Assembly (NCBI RefSeq): GCF_947494555.1
Contig: NZ_CANLVF010000003.1
Coordinates: 372,001-436,000, forward strand
Length of the DNA stretch: 64,000 nucleotides
Reading direction: 5' to 3'
Origin: an uncultured Roseibium sp.
GTDB lineage: Bacteria > Pseudomonadota > Alphaproteobacteria > Rhizobiales > Stappiaceae
The translations under genes were made by a program, and so were the position numbers. The notes beneath the pieces were generated by a model. It worked only from the letters and a program-made list of their open reading frames with translations, made no database searches and was not told the DNA's origin. This document shows positions 9,381 to 18,338 of the stretch, in pieces. Positions within the stretch are counted from its first letter, which is position 1. Every line of letters begins with the position of its first letter.

Positions 9381-10037
9381 TCAGTCTGACTGGCTCTTCA
9401 GACTGGCCATCAGATTGTGGAATTTTTCACCCTGCACCGCGACATGGTTGCGCAACGCGTTGGCTGCTTCCTCCGGCTCCCCGCGCGCCAGAGCGTCGAC
9501 GATTGCCTCGTGCTCAGCCATTGACTGGGCCATGCGCCCTCTGAACTTCAGCTGTTGACGCCGAAAAGGTTTCAGGCGCTTGTGTAGTTTTGCCGCTTCC
9601 TGTTCCAGAAAGCTGTTGCCGGATTGGCGGTAGATCGTTTTGTGAAAACGCTCGTTTTCGATGTAGTAGCCATCGGTATCCTTCGCTTCCACAGCCATCT
9701 GGCACCGGGCGTTCGCGTCCCGAAGCTCCTCAATTGCCACGTCGGAAATCCTGCGTGCAGCCAGACGGCCGCATACGGCTTCCAACTCGGCCATGACCTC
9801 GAACATTTCCATCAACTCGATCGGCCCCGGCTGGCGCACGAACGCCCCCCGGCGCGGGACCAGCTCGACCAGGCCTGACAACGCCAGGCGTTGAAATGCC
9901 TCGCGCAAGGGTGTGCGGGAGACGCCGAACTTTTCGGCAAGGCGCACTTCGTCAAGACGATCACCGTCCTGAAAAACGCCGCCAAAGATATGTTCTTCCA
10001 GCGTTTCAGCAATGTTGTCGGCGCGGCGTTGTTCCAT
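9381..10037 (-). CDS. matR: GntR-family (FCD) repressor of malonate catabolism
   Basis: Transcription regulator, 218 residues: N-terminal winged HTH (KFGVSRTPLREAFQRL) and all-helical FCD ligand domain (about 85-210) with the metal/ligand histidines typical of the family. It is divergent from the matPQM-matA-matB operon, and a TTTTGTA/TACAAGA palindrome lies between the two starts. In rhizobia a GntR protein at this position (MatR) represses the mat operon and is relieved by malonate; I transfer that role by context. Confidence 0.85.
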   Translation of the reverse strand: MEQRRADNIAETLEEHIFGGVFQDGDRLDEVRLAEKFGVSRTPLREAFQRLALSGLVELVPRRGAFVRQPGPIELMEMFEVMAELEAVCGRLAARRISDVAIEELRDANARCQMAVEAKDTDGYYIENERFHKTIYRQSGNSFLEQEAAKLHKRLKPFRRQQLKFRGRMAQSMAEHEAIVDALARGEPEEAANALRNHVAVQGEKFHNLMASLKSQSD

Positions 10038-10081
10038 AGCTTTCTTGTAATTCGATCACGCTTAAAACGCAAACTTGAGTT

Positions 10082-10095
10082 TTTTGTATACAAGA
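10082..10095. promoter_or_regulatory. Probable MatR operator
   Basis: Palindromic 14-base site TTTTGTA/TACAAGA (core TTGTATACAA) in the 140-base gap between matR and the TRAP operon. TTGACT at 10099-10104 followed by TAAGCT at 10123-10128 could be the operon promoter, which would put the operator centre near -46. It resembles the TCTTGTA/TACACGA-type site reported for MatR of Rhizobium leguminosarum bv. trifolii (quoted from memory). Confidence 0.7.
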
Positions 10096-10177
10096 TTGTT
10101 GACTAAAAATACAGAACGAACGTAAGCTGGAGGCGTCCACTCAGGCAAATGCCCGCTGGACACTTCGGGAGGAAACT

Positions 10178-11164
10178 ATGAAATCAATTATGAAAGGCGC
10201 AGTGGCAGCCCTTGCCATCATGAGCTCTGCAACGCTGGTTCAGGCGACAGAACTGCGATTGTCGCACCAGTGGTCCAACAAGGACGTCCGCCACCAGGTG
10301 GCGCAGATCGTTGCCGATGAAGTCGCGGCAGCCGATGTCGATCTGGAAATCAAGATCTTCGGCTCAAAGTCCCTGTTCAAGCCGCGCGAGCAATACAAGC
10401 CCCTCAGCCGCGGTCAGCTCGACATGACCGTGTTTCCCTTGAGCTATGCCGGTGGTCAGCAGCCAGCGTATAACCTCACGCTGATGCCGGGCCTGGTAAA
10501 GAACCACGACCACGCAGCGCGGCTCAGCGACTCACCGTTTATGGAAGCCCTTGAAGCAAAAATGGCTGATGATGACGTCATGGTTCTGGTTCACGGCTAC
10601 CTGGCCGGCGGATTTGCAGGGACCGACAAGTGCATCACCAGCCCCGATGACGTCAAAGGTCTGCAGACCCGCGCCGCAGGCAAATCCTTCGAACAAATGC
10701 TCGCAGGAGCAGGTGCGTCGATCGCCTCCATGGCGTCTTCTGAAATCTACAACGCGATGCAGACCGGCGTTCTTCAGGCAGCAAACACGTCCTCTTCATC
10801 GTTCGTGTCCTACCGGATCTACGAACAGGTCAAATGCTACACACCCGCGGGTGAAGTTGCCCTCTGGTTCATGTATCAGCCACTTCTGATGAATAAATCG
10901 GCCTTCGAAGGCCTGAATGAAGCGCAGCAGCAGGCGCTTCTCGCAGGCGCTGAAAAGGCCGAAGCATTCTACCTTGCAGAGGCGAAAAAACAGGATGCGG
11001 CGTCCGTGCAGGTCTTTGAAGAAGCAGGCGTTGAAATAGCGGAAATGAGCCCGGAAGACTTCGACGCCTGGCGCAAACTGGCAATGGAAACGTCCTACCA
11101 GAAGTTCGTTGAGGAAGTGCCGGACGGGCAGGACCTGCTCGACAAGGCTCTCGCCGTAGAATGA
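10178..11164 (+). CDS. matP: TRAP transporter substrate-binding protein, probable malonate binder
   Basis: Periplasmic DctP-family solute receptor. 328 residues with a signal peptide (about 1-23, ending TLVQATE) and the DctP fold; it contains the region around RAAGKSFEQMLAGAGAS where the conserved arginine that binds carboxylate substrates is found. Excellent ribosome binding site (GGGAGGAAACT before ATG). First gene of a five-gene operon ending in malonyl-CoA decarboxylase and synthetase, so malonate or a close dicarboxylate is the likely substrate. Confidence 0.88.
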   Translation: MKSIMKGAVAALAIMSSATLVQATELRLSHQWSNKDVRHQVAQIVADEVAAADVDLEIKIFGSKSLFKPREQYKPLSRGQLDMTVFPLSYAGGQQPAYNLTLMPGLVKNHDHAARLSDSPFMEALEAKMADDDVMVLVHGYLAGGFAGTDKCITSPDDVKGLQTRAAGKSFEQMLAGAGASIASMASSEIYNAMQTGVLQAANTSSSSFVSYRIYEQVKCYTPAGEVALWFMYQPLLMNKSAFEGLNEAQQQALLAGAEKAEAFYLAEAKKQDAASVQVFEEAGVEIAEMSPEDFDAWRKLAMETSYQKFVEEVPDGQDLLDKALAVE

Positions 11165-11229
11165 CACCATAGCTGGCGGCCATTGGCCGCCACGCTTTCT
11201 TTCAATTCCGGACCTTGAGGGAGTCGGTA

Positions 11230-11772
11230 ATGGCCGGCCAAAGCTCCGCTGTTGTCGCGCGCACAGGAAACAACCCTTTCCTGCGTGCCGTCGCAGCCCT
11301 CTCAACCCTGGCAGGCTGGTGTTCGTCGGCTATGATCGTCGCAGCGGTCGCAATTACCTGTCAGATGATCTTCGTGCGGTTCGTCCTCAACGGCTCGACG
11401 GTCTGGCAGACAGAGGCGGTTATCTACCTCGTGATCGCGGCGACCCTGGTAGGGCTGCCCTATGTCCAGCGCCTGCGCGGTCATGTGAATGTGGATCTCA
11501 TTCCACTTTCTCTCGCCCCCCGCCCGCGGTTCGCGCTCGCCATGCTCACCTCCGTCCTGTCGATCGTCATCGTGTCGATCATGCTGTGGTACGGCTTTGA
11601 ATACTGGCATTTCGCCTGGGACCGGGGCTGGCGCTCCGACACTGTCTGGGGCGTCAGGCTTTGGATCCCTTACCTCTCCATCCCGATCGGCTTCGGCCTG
11701 CTCCTGCTTCAGCTGATCGCTGACCTTGTGGCCGTTCTGACCGGAACCGACAAACCGTTTGGACTGGAGTAG
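11230..11772 (+). CDS. matQ: TRAP transporter small permease (DctQ-type)
   Basis: Four-helix small membrane subunit of the malonate-type TRAP transporter. 180 residues from the ATG at 11230, which has a GAGGGAG ribosome binding site; a TTG at 11215 is in frame but overlaps that site. Hydrophobic helices lie at about 25-50, 60-80, 100-125 and 145-175. It is separated from the large permease by 5 bases. Confidence 0.88.
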   Translation: MAGQSSAVVARTGNNPFLRAVAALSTLAGWCSSAMIVAAVAITCQMIFVRFVLNGSTVWQTEAVIYLVIAATLVGLPYVQRLRGHVNVDLIPLSLAPRPRFALAMLTSVLSIVIVSIMLWYGFEYWHFAWDRGWRSDTVWGVRLWIPYLSIPIGFGLLLLQLIADLVAVLTGTDKPFGLE

Positions 11773-11777
11773 CGGCG

Positions 11778-13094
11778 ATGGATCCTCTTCTTCTCGGCGC
11801 AATCGTCGCCATCGCAACGATCCTGGTGCTCTTTTCCGGCGTCTCGGTCGCCATCGGGCTGCTGATCGTTTCTGCGGGCTTCCTGATCATCTTCGACGGT
11901 CCCCGCTCCTTGGAGCTCATGCCTGAAATCCTGTTCGGCAAGCTCGACAACTTCGCCCTCCTCTCGATCCCCATGTTCATCATCATGGGCGCATCGATCG
12001 CATCGACACGCGCAGGCGCTGATCTCTACGAGGCGCTTGAAAGATGGCTGACCCGGGTTCCGGGCGGGCTGGTCGTCTCGAACCTCGGCGCATGTGCCCT
12101 GTTCGCGGCCATGTCAGGCTCTTCGCCGGCAACCTGCGCCGCCATCGGCAAGATGGGCATTCCGGAAATGCGCAAACGCGGCTATCCGGACGGCGTTGCT
12201 GCAGGGTCCATCGCCGCAGGCGGCACGCTCGGCATTCTGATCCCGCCCTCCGTCACGATGATCGTCTATGGCATCGCGACAGAAACGTCGATCGGCCGTC
12301 TGTTTCTCGCAGGTGTCATCCCAGGCTTGCTTTTGGTCGGCCTGTTCATGGCCTGGTCGCTTTACTCGACGTGGCGTTCGGGCGAAGGCAGACGATTGAG
12401 TTCCGGCAGCTACAGCTGGGGTGAGCGGCTTGAAATCCTGCCGCGCGTCCTGCCGTTCATCGCCATTATCCTGGGTGTGCTCTATGCCATGTATGGCGGT
12501 GTCGCGACACCGTCGGAAACGGCAGCGGTCGGCGCGTTGCTGTGCCTGTTGATTGCCATGATCATCTACAAGCTCTGGCAACCGCAGGCACTTTGGGTGG
12601 TCCTGCGCGACAGCACCAAGGAATCGGTGATGATCCTGTTCATCATCGCCGCCGCCGGCGTGTTCTCCTACATGCTCAGCTCGCTGTTCATCACACAATC
12701 GATCGCAGAATGGATCGGTACGCTCGATGTCAACCGCTGGGTCCTGATGGGTGCCGTCAACATCTTCCTGCTGATCGCCGGTTTCTTCCTGCCTCCGGTC
12801 GCCGTCATCCTCATGGCAGCCCCGATCTTGCTGCCAATCATCACGACAGCCGGTTTCGACCCCATATGGTTTGCGGTCGTTTTGACGATCAACATGGAAA
12901 TCGGTCTGATTTCTCCGCCCGTGGGCCTGAACCTTTATGTGATCAACGGCATTGCCCCCGACATCTCCCTGAAAACGATCCTGACGGGTTCTCTGCCTTT
13001 TGTCGGATGCATGGTGCTTGCGATCATTCTCCTGTGCATCTTTCCAGAGCTGGCGACCTGGCTTCCAGACGTTGTCATGGGGAAAGCGGTATGA
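11778..13094 (+). CDS. matM: TRAP transporter large permease (DctM-type)
   Basis: Ion-driven membrane channel of the TRAP transporter. 438 residues, about 12 membrane helices, with family motifs SGSSPATCAAIGKMGIPEM and GTLGILIPPSVTMIVYG. The stop overlaps the start of the decarboxylase gene (ATGA at 13091-13094), so the two are translationally coupled. Confidence 0.92.
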   Translation: MDPLLLGAIVAIATILVLFSGVSVAIGLLIVSAGFLIIFDGPRSLELMPEILFGKLDNFALLSIPMFIIMGASIASTRAGADLYEALERWLTRVPGGLVVSNLGACALFAAMSGSSPATCAAIGKMGIPEMRKRGYPDGVAAGSIAAGGTLGILIPPSVTMIVYGIATETSIGRLFLAGVIPGLLLVGLFMAWSLYSTWRSGEGRRLSSGSYSWGERLEILPRVLPFIAIILGVLYAMYGGVATPSETAAVGALLCLLIAMIIYKLWQPQALWVVLRDSTKESVMILFIIAAAGVFSYMLSSLFITQSIAEWIGTLDVNRWVLMGAVNIFLLIAGFFLPPVAVILMAAPILLPIITTAGFDPIWFAVVLTINMEIGLISPPVGLNLYVINGIAPDISLKTILTGSLPFVGCMVLAIILLCIFPELATWLPDVVMGKAV

Positions 13095-14371
13095 CGCTGC
13101 TCGCCGACCTTCTGTCCACCGTCTTCGAACGCCGGTACCGGCTCCCCGGACGGCACTTGAGGGATGAGCGGCCCCTTGAAGACCTGGCCGACGAGCTGGT
13201 CGGCTCAGCGGGCGAAACATCGGGCCTTGCACTTGCACAGGACATCTTGTCCGGGTTCGAAAACCTGGACGACGACGAAAAGCTCAGATTCTTCCAAATG
13301 ATTGCCGGCAGGCTCAACATCACGCCGGAAAAGGTCCGAACCGCTCTCGACGCCTATGAGCAGTTACCGTCCAAAGCGACCTACAAGGCATTCATGACGG
13401 CAGCCGAACCGCGCAGGCAGGAGCTTTTCCGGCGACTCAACAGAGTGCCGGGTGCGACGGGGACCCTCGTTGACATGCGCGCGAACCTGCTGCGGCTCGG
13501 CAAGCAGGACCCCGAACTCGATGCACTGGATCTCGATCTGCGGCATCTGTTCGCGTCCTGGTTCAATCGCGGTTTCCTGGTTCTCAGACCGATCAACTGG
13601 GAAAGTCCGGCCCATATCCTTGAAAAAATCATCGCCTATGAAGCCGTTCACGCGATACACAGTTGGGAGGACCTGCGCCGCCGCCTGGAACCGGCGGACC
13701 GGCGCTGCTTCGCCTTCTTTCATCCATCCATGCCGGACGAACCACTGATCTTCGTCGAGGTTGCCCTGACCAAAGGCATCGCCAACTCCATTCAGTCCCT
13801 TCTGGCGGAAGATCGGGAAGCGCACCCGGCCGAACAAGCCGATACGGCCGTATTCTATTCAATTTCGAATTGCCAGGCCGGTCTGGCGAACATCTCGTTC
13901 GGGAACTCGCTGATCAAGCAGGTGGCCTCCGATTTGTCAGCTGAACTCAATGGGCTGAAGACCTTCGTGACCCTGTCTCCGATTCCAGGGCTGACACGCT
14001 GGCTAGACCGCGAGGGCCATGACTGGGACGACGCCACACCGGAAGAGATGAAATCTGCGGCTGCACACTACCTCCTTGATGCGAAAGCAAGGGGCGGCCG
14101 GCCGTTTGACCCCGTTGCCCGGTTTCATCTCGGCAACGGTGCCATCGTCCATGCGGTCCACGCAAATGCCGACGTTTCGGACAAGGGGCGCATGCAATCC
14201 GGTGGAATGATGGTCAACTATCTTTACGATCTCGCAAAAGTCGCTCAAAACCACGAAAAGTTTGCGACGACACAAGAAGTGGTGGCCACGGACGCGGTCA
14301 GGTCCCTTGCCAGGTCAGCTGTGCTCAACCAGAACAATAAAGGTAACGTCAATGCCGAATCCACTCTTTGA
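13091..14371 (+). CDS. matA: Malonyl-CoA decarboxylase
   Basis: Converts malonyl-CoA to acetyl-CoA and CO2. 426 residues from the ATG at 13091: an N-terminal helical tetramerisation domain (about 1-110) and a C-terminal GNAT-like catalytic domain with the conserved segments HPSMPDEPLIFVEVAL and ISNCQAGLANISFGNSLIKQ. The frame is open far upstream, but the earlier part only shadows the permease gene. Its 3' end overlaps matB by 20 bases. Confidence 0.93.
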   Translation: MTLLADLLSTVFERRYRLPGRHLRDERPLEDLADELVGSAGETSGLALAQDILSGFENLDDDEKLRFFQMIAGRLNITPEKVRTALDAYEQLPSKATYKAFMTAAEPRRQELFRRLNRVPGATGTLVDMRANLLRLGKQDPELDALDLDLRHLFASWFNRGFLVLRPINWESPAHILEKIIAYEAVHAIHSWEDLRRRLEPADRRCFAFFHPSMPDEPLIFVEVALTKGIANSIQSLLAEDREAHPAEQADTAVFYSISNCQAGLANISFGNSLIKQVASDLSAELNGLKTFVTLSPIPGLTRWLDREGHDWDDATPEEMKSAAAHYLLDAKARGGRPFDPVARFHLGNGAIVHAVHANADVSDKGRMQSGGMMVNYLYDLAKVAQNHEKFATTQEVVATDAVRSLARSAVLNQNNKGNVNAESTL

Positions 14372-15869
14372 CAGCCTGTTTGGCATTCATGCCGGCAAGA
14401 CGACATCGTTTTTGCGACTGCCGGACGGCAGCGCTCTTACGCACCGGGACTTTCTGGAAAAGGCGGCTAAATTCGCGAACTTTCTGACGCAGGCGGGATT
14501 GAAGGCCGGCGACCGGGTTGCGGTGCAGGTGCAAAAGTCCCCGGAAGCGCTGGCCCTTTATGCCGCCTGCGCACAGGCCGGTCTTGTGTTCTTGCCGCTC
14601 AACACGGCCTACACGGTCGACGAACTGTCCTACTTCATCGAAAACAGTGGGGCTTCGCTGGTGGTCTGCGACGGCAAAAGCATTCAAGAGCTTGCCCCGA
14701 TCGCGGAACGCCTGGGCGCAAATATCGAAACGCTGAACGCCGACGGCAGCGGCTCCTTGAGCGAAGGCGCGGGCGGCCTGTCACCGACATTTGCAACCGT
14801 CGACAGGACCGGCAGCGACCTTGCTGCGTTTCTTTATACGTCGGGCACGACCGGCCGATCCAAGGGCGCCATGCTGACGCAAGACAACCTGTTGTCGAAT
14901 GCAGAAACCCTTGTCAAGGAATGGCGTTTCACAGAAAAGGACGTCCTTCTGCACGCGCTGCCCGTCTTCCATACCCACGGCCTCTTCGTCGCCACCAATG
15001 TTACGCTGGCCGCCGGCGGAAGCATGATCTTCATGCCGAAGTTCGATCTGGACGAGATCATTGCGCATTTGCCGGAAGCCACCTCGATGATGGGCGTCCC
15101 GACGTTCTATACACGCCTTCTCCATGATCAGAGATTCACGAAAGAACTTACGTCGCACATGCGTCTTTTCGTCTCCGGATCTGCGCCCCTTTTGGCGGAA
15201 ACGCATGTTTTGTTCGAGCAACGTACCGGTCACCGGATTCTGGAACGCTACGGCATGACCGAAACCAACATGAACACGTCCAATCCCTATGACGGCGAGC
15301 GGCGTGCCGGGACGGTCGGATTCCCCTTGCCCGGAGTTGATCTCAAGATTACAGATCCGGAAAGCGGCGCAACATTGCCTCAGGGCGATATCGGCCAGAT
15401 CGAAGTGCGCGGTCCCAATGTCTTCAAGGGATATTGGCAGATGCCTGAGAAAACCGCCGCGGAACTGCGCGAAGACGGATTCTTCATTACCGGAGACCTG
15501 GGCCGGTTTGATGATGACGGCTATATCCACATTGTCGGACGCAACAAGGATCTCATTATCTCCGGCGGTTATAACATTTATCCGAAAGAGATCGAGATTG
15601 TCCTCGATGACCAGCCATACGTCCTGGAAAGCGCCGTGATCGGCGTGCCGCATCCCGATTTCGGTGAGACCGTCGTCGGCGTTCTGGTGCCGGAAAAAGA
15701 CGCAACCCCGGACCTGGATGCGATACAGGAGGCCGTGACGGCCCATCTTGCCCGGTTCAAGCATCCAAGAAAGCTGATCGTTCTTGATGAATTGCCACGC
15801 AACACTATGGGCAAGGTGCAGAAAAATGTTCTGCGTGATGCCTACAAGGACATGTTCGCTCCGGCTTGA
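14352..15869 (+). CDS. matB: Malonyl-CoA synthetase
   Basis: Activates malonate with ATP and CoA to malonyl-CoA, feeding the decarboxylase. 505 residues of the acyl-adenylate superfamily: phosphate loop YTSGTTGRSKGAML, A5 motif ERYGMTETNMNTSNP as in MatB proteins, A8 hinge region near GRNKDLIISGGYNIYPKEIE (quoted in part) and catalytic lysine in NTMGKVQKN. The ATG lies inside the end of matA. With the TRAP transporter and matA this gives a complete malonate-to-acetyl-CoA route. Confidence 0.93.
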   Translation: MPNPLFDSLFGIHAGKTTSFLRLPDGSALTHRDFLEKAAKFANFLTQAGLKAGDRVAVQVQKSPEALALYAACAQAGLVFLPLNTAYTVDELSYFIENSGASLVVCDGKSIQELAPIAERLGANIETLNADGSGSLSEGAGGLSPTFATVDRTGSDLAAFLYTSGTTGRSKGAMLTQDNLLSNAETLVKEWRFTEKDVLLHALPVFHTHGLFVATNVTLAAGGSMIFMPKFDLDEIIAHLPEATSMMGVPTFYTRLLHDQRFTKELTSHMRLFVSGSAPLLAETHVLFEQRTGHRILERYGMTETNMNTSNPYDGERRAGTVGFPLPGVDLKITDPESGATLPQGDIGQIEVRGPNVFKGYWQMPEKTAAELREDGFFITGDLGRFDDDGYIHIVGRNKDLIISGGYNIYPKEIEIVLDDQPYVLESAVIGVPHPDFGETVVGVLVPEKDATPDLDAIQEAVTAHLARFKHPRKLIVLDELPRNTMGKVQKNVLRDAYKDMFAPA

Positions 15870-15931
15870 CCCTTGTCACTTCGCTCCGCGAGATCCGACG
15901 TAGATTGTCCGCCAAACACTTACCGGCACGA

Positions 15932-15960
15932 TTGACTCGGCAAAACAGGCGGACTAACTT
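15932..15960 (+). promoter_or_regulatory. Promoter of the ABC-F leader
   Basis: TTGACT (15932-15937), a 17-base spacer and TAACTT (15955-15960) form a good housekeeping promoter. Transcription would start near 15967, giving a 5' leader of about 185 bases before the ABC-F gene, with a short ORF and two hairpins. Confidence 0.65.
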
Positions 15961-15996
15961 TCGGCATCAATTCCACACGAGCCGGGGGAGGATCAA

Positions 15997-16062
15997 ATGA
16001 CATTTTTCAGATATCACGATCGTACCCGCGGTCCCGTCCAGGCCCTGCAAACGCGTTTGTAG
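15997..16062 (+). CDS. Candidate 21-residue leader peptide upstream of the ABC-F gene
   Basis: An ATG at 15997 preceded by one of the strongest ribosome binding sites in the window (GGGGGAGG, 5-6 bases upstream) opens a 21-codon frame, MTFFRYHDRTRGPVQALQTR plus Leu, ending in TAG. The last seven codons lie inside a hairpin (16041-16066). Short translated leaders control several antibiotic-inducible ABC-F and erm genes by ribosome stalling. Whether this peptide does so is inference; no similar peptide is known to me. Confidence 0.5.
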   Translation: MTFFRYHDRTRGPVQALQTRL

Positions 16063-16066
16063 GGCC
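16041..16066 (+). promoter_or_regulatory. Leader hairpin overlapping the end of the leader ORF
   Basis: GGCCCTGCAAACG (16041-16053) pairs with CGTTTGTAGGGCC (16054-16066) with one G-T pair; sterically about 11 pairs with a small loop. It encloses the stop codon of the leader ORF, so a ribosome there would keep it melted. No T-run follows, so it is not a standard terminator by itself. A second perfect hairpin, GCAGCC-CGAAA-GGCTGC, sits at 16109-16125, just before the weak ribosome binding site of the ABC-F gene. Confidence 0.5.
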
Positions 16067-16151
16067 GATCGTAGGACAGCAAACAAGTCACGACGATCTG
16101 CCCAGAAAGCAGCCCGAAAGGCTGCATCTCCCGGTTTGAAAGTTGTGATCC

Positions 16152-17663
16152 ATGTCCCTGATCAATCTCCGCAATCTCAGCGTCGTTCTTTCTGAAAATC
16201 TGTTTGAAAACCTGAACCTCACCCTTGGCAAGACCGACCGGATTGGTCTCGTTGCCGCTAACGGGACCGGCAAGTCCACATTGTTGCGTGTTCTTGCCGG
16301 TGAGGCCGAGCCAACCAACGGCGACATCACCATGGCACGGGGCCTCAAGACAGGGCTCGTCAGTCAGGATGTTCCAGATCACCTGACGCCGCTCACGCTT
16401 TATGAGGCAGTCCTTTCCGGACTGGACCGCGAGCAAGCCGAAAGTGAAAGCTGGCGGGTCGACGTTGTGCTTCATGAGCTCCAGGTTCCCGAGGCTCTCT
16501 GGCAACGGCGCCTGTGCGATCTTTCCGGCGGCTGGCAAAGAGTTGCGTTGCTTTCGCGGGTTTGGGTCGGCGAACCGGATGTTCTCTTGATGGACGAGCC
16601 GACGAACCATCTCGACCTCAGCCGCATCGGCATCTTTCAGCACTGGCTCACGAGCGTTGCGCGCGGGACACCGATGATTGTCGCCAGCCATGATCGGGCG
16701 TTTCTCGATACTGTTTCAACCCGAACGCTTTTTCTACGCCGCGAACAGCCGGTTGTCTTCGACCTGCCCTACTCCAAAGCGCGGCAATCCCTTGAAGAGC
16801 TGGACAGAGCCGCCGAACGCCGTTTTGAGAACGATCTTGCCAAGGCAAATCAGCTCCGCCGGAAGGCCGCAAAGCTGAAGAATATCGGCACCAACTCCGG
16901 TTCCGATCTGCTTTTGAGCAAGACCAAACAGCTCACGCAACGTGCTCAGAAGATCGAAAATGCCGCCAGGCCGGTTGAAGCCCAGCGCCCTGCCGGAAAA
17001 ATCAAGTTGGAGACATCCACAGCGCACGCCAAGGCGCTGGTAACCCTTGCCGAAAGCGGTGTCGACATTCCAAACGGACGAACGCTTTTCCGCCTCCCCA
17101 GGCTGTGGATCAATCCGGGAGATCGTGTCGTTGTTCTGGGCGCGAATGGTGCCGGAAAATCCAGACTGCTGTCCAAGGTCATCACCGCGCTCGATGAGGA
17201 CATGACCAACATTCGCGTTGCGCCGTCGGCAGTGCCGGGGGTTTCCGATCAGTCGCTTTCTCAGCTGGACAGGTTCAGGACCCCAATGCTCGCGGTGACA
17301 CAGTCTTCAAGCGTTGGAGACCACAGGGCGCGCGCCCTGCTGGCCGAGGCCGGCCTTCATATCGACCTGCAGAACCGCCCGGTATCCATCCTCTCGGGAG
17401 GCCAGCGCAGCCGGCTCGCCATGTTGTTGCTGCGGCTCTTAAAACCCAATCTCTATATCCTTGACGAGCCCACCAATCATCTCGACATCGGCGGCCAGGA
17501 AGCCCTTGAGCGCGAACTGTTGCGCGAAGAGACAACCGCGCTGCTGGTCAGTCACGACCGGACATTCGTGCGCAACGTTGGTTCGCGTTTCTGGCTCATC
17601 GAAGACAAAAAACTGCGCGAGGTCGAAACGCCTGAGGCGTTCTTTGAAAAGCAAATCGGATAG
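16152..17663 (+). CDS. ABC-F family ATPase (ribosome-associated)
   Basis: Soluble protein with two ATPase domains and no membrane helices. 503 residues: Walker A1 ANGTGKST (about 37), signature LSGGWQRVALL (about 122), Walker B1 DEPTNHLDL (about 147); a charged coiled linker at about 205-290; Walker A2 GANGAGKSRLL (about 330), LSGGQRSRLAM (about 414) and DEPTNHLDI (about 437). ABC-F proteins act on the ribosomal E-site in translation control or antibiotic target protection; which applies here is unresolved. The ribosome binding site before the ATG is weak (GAAAG), in contrast with the strong one of the leader ORF 155 bases upstream. Confidence 0.88.
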   Translation: MSLINLRNLSVVLSENLFENLNLTLGKTDRIGLVAANGTGKSTLLRVLAGEAEPTNGDITMARGLKTGLVSQDVPDHLTPLTLYEAVLSGLDREQAESESWRVDVVLHELQVPEALWQRRLCDLSGGWQRVALLSRVWVGEPDVLLMDEPTNHLDLSRIGIFQHWLTSVARGTPMIVASHDRAFLDTVSTRTLFLRREQPVVFDLPYSKARQSLEELDRAAERRFENDLAKANQLRRKAAKLKNIGTNSGSDLLLSKTKQLTQRAQKIENAARPVEAQRPAGKIKLETSTAHAKALVTLAESGVDIPNGRTLFRLPRLWINPGDRVVVLGANGAGKSRLLSKVITALDEDMTNIRVAPSAVPGVSDQSLSQLDRFRTPMLAVTQSSSVGDHRARALLAEAGLHIDLQNRPVSILSGGQRSRLAMLLLRLLKPNLYILDEPTNHLDIGGQEALERELLREETTALLVSHDRTFVRNVGSRFWLIEDKKLREVETPEAFFEKQIG

Positions 17664-17675
17664 GCTGTCATGCCG

Positions 17676-18338
17676 TCAGCTCAGCACGACCACGGTTGTG
17701 CCGAGCGGCACGCGATCATAGAGATCGATGATGTCCTGATGCCACATGCGGATACACCCGCTTGAGGCATTGGTCCCGATGCTGCTCGGCTGGTTTGTGC
17801 TGTGAATACGGTAGAGCGTATCCTTGTTGCCCTGCCACAGATAGAGGCCACGGGCCCCGATCGGGTTGCGCGGTCCGCCCTCCTGGCCGTCCCGGTATTT
17901 TTCAAGGCTCGGATCGCGCTCGATCATTTCATCGGGCGGAAACCATTTCGGCCATTCGCGCTTGAAGCGGATGACCGCTTCTCCGTTCCAGGCAAAGCCG
18001 GCCCTGCCAACACCAATCCCGTAACGGATTGCCCGCCCACCGGGCTGGACCAGGTAGAGAAACTTTTTCTTCGGATCGACAACAATCGTTCCAGCGGGAT
18101 AGCGGGTGGGGTAAAACACAGTCTGACGCAGATACTTCGGGTCGAACGCCTGAAAGTCGATCCCGGGAAGCGAGAACCCGCCATCACGAACGGGCGCATA
18201 GGCGGATGCATAATTCGGAGTTCCATCTGAAAGCGGCGTCAGTCCTGCCTGAACCGTCGATTTCTGCTGACCCTGACAGGCGGCCAGAAGCAGTGGTGCT
18301 CCGAAAACCAGCCACCGCCGGCTCAGTCCTGTCTTCAT
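17676..18338 (-). CDS. L,D-transpeptidase (YkuD) lipoprotein
   Basis: Periplasmic enzyme forming 3-3 cross-links in peptidoglycan or attaching proteins to it. 220 residues from the ATG at 18338 (ribosome binding site AAGGGG): lipoprotein signal with lipobox LLAAC (Cys near residue 20), YkuD domain at about 85-215 with catalytic His in IHSTNQPSSIG and Cys in SSGCIRM. The frame is open upstream to 18461, but that part has no signal peptide. It is convergent with the ABC-F gene, 12 bases away. Confidence 0.92.
   Translation of the reverse strand: MKTGLSRRWLVFGAPLLLAACQGQQKSTVQAGLTPLSDGTPNYASAYAPVRDGGFSLPGIDFQAFDPKYLRQTVFYPTRYPAGTIVVDPKKKFLYLVQPGGRAIRYGIGVGRAGFAWNGEAVIRFKREWPKWFPPDEMIERDPSLEKYRDGQEGGPRNPIGARGLYLWQGNKDTLYRIHSTNQPSSIGTNASSGCIRMWHQDIIDLYDRVPLGTTVVVLS

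Noticed and set aside
12114..13238. Open frame of 374 codons on the minus strand
   Set aside because: Composition (many Asp, Gln, His, Arg) is that of the antisense of a membrane protein; it lies opposite the TRAP large permease.
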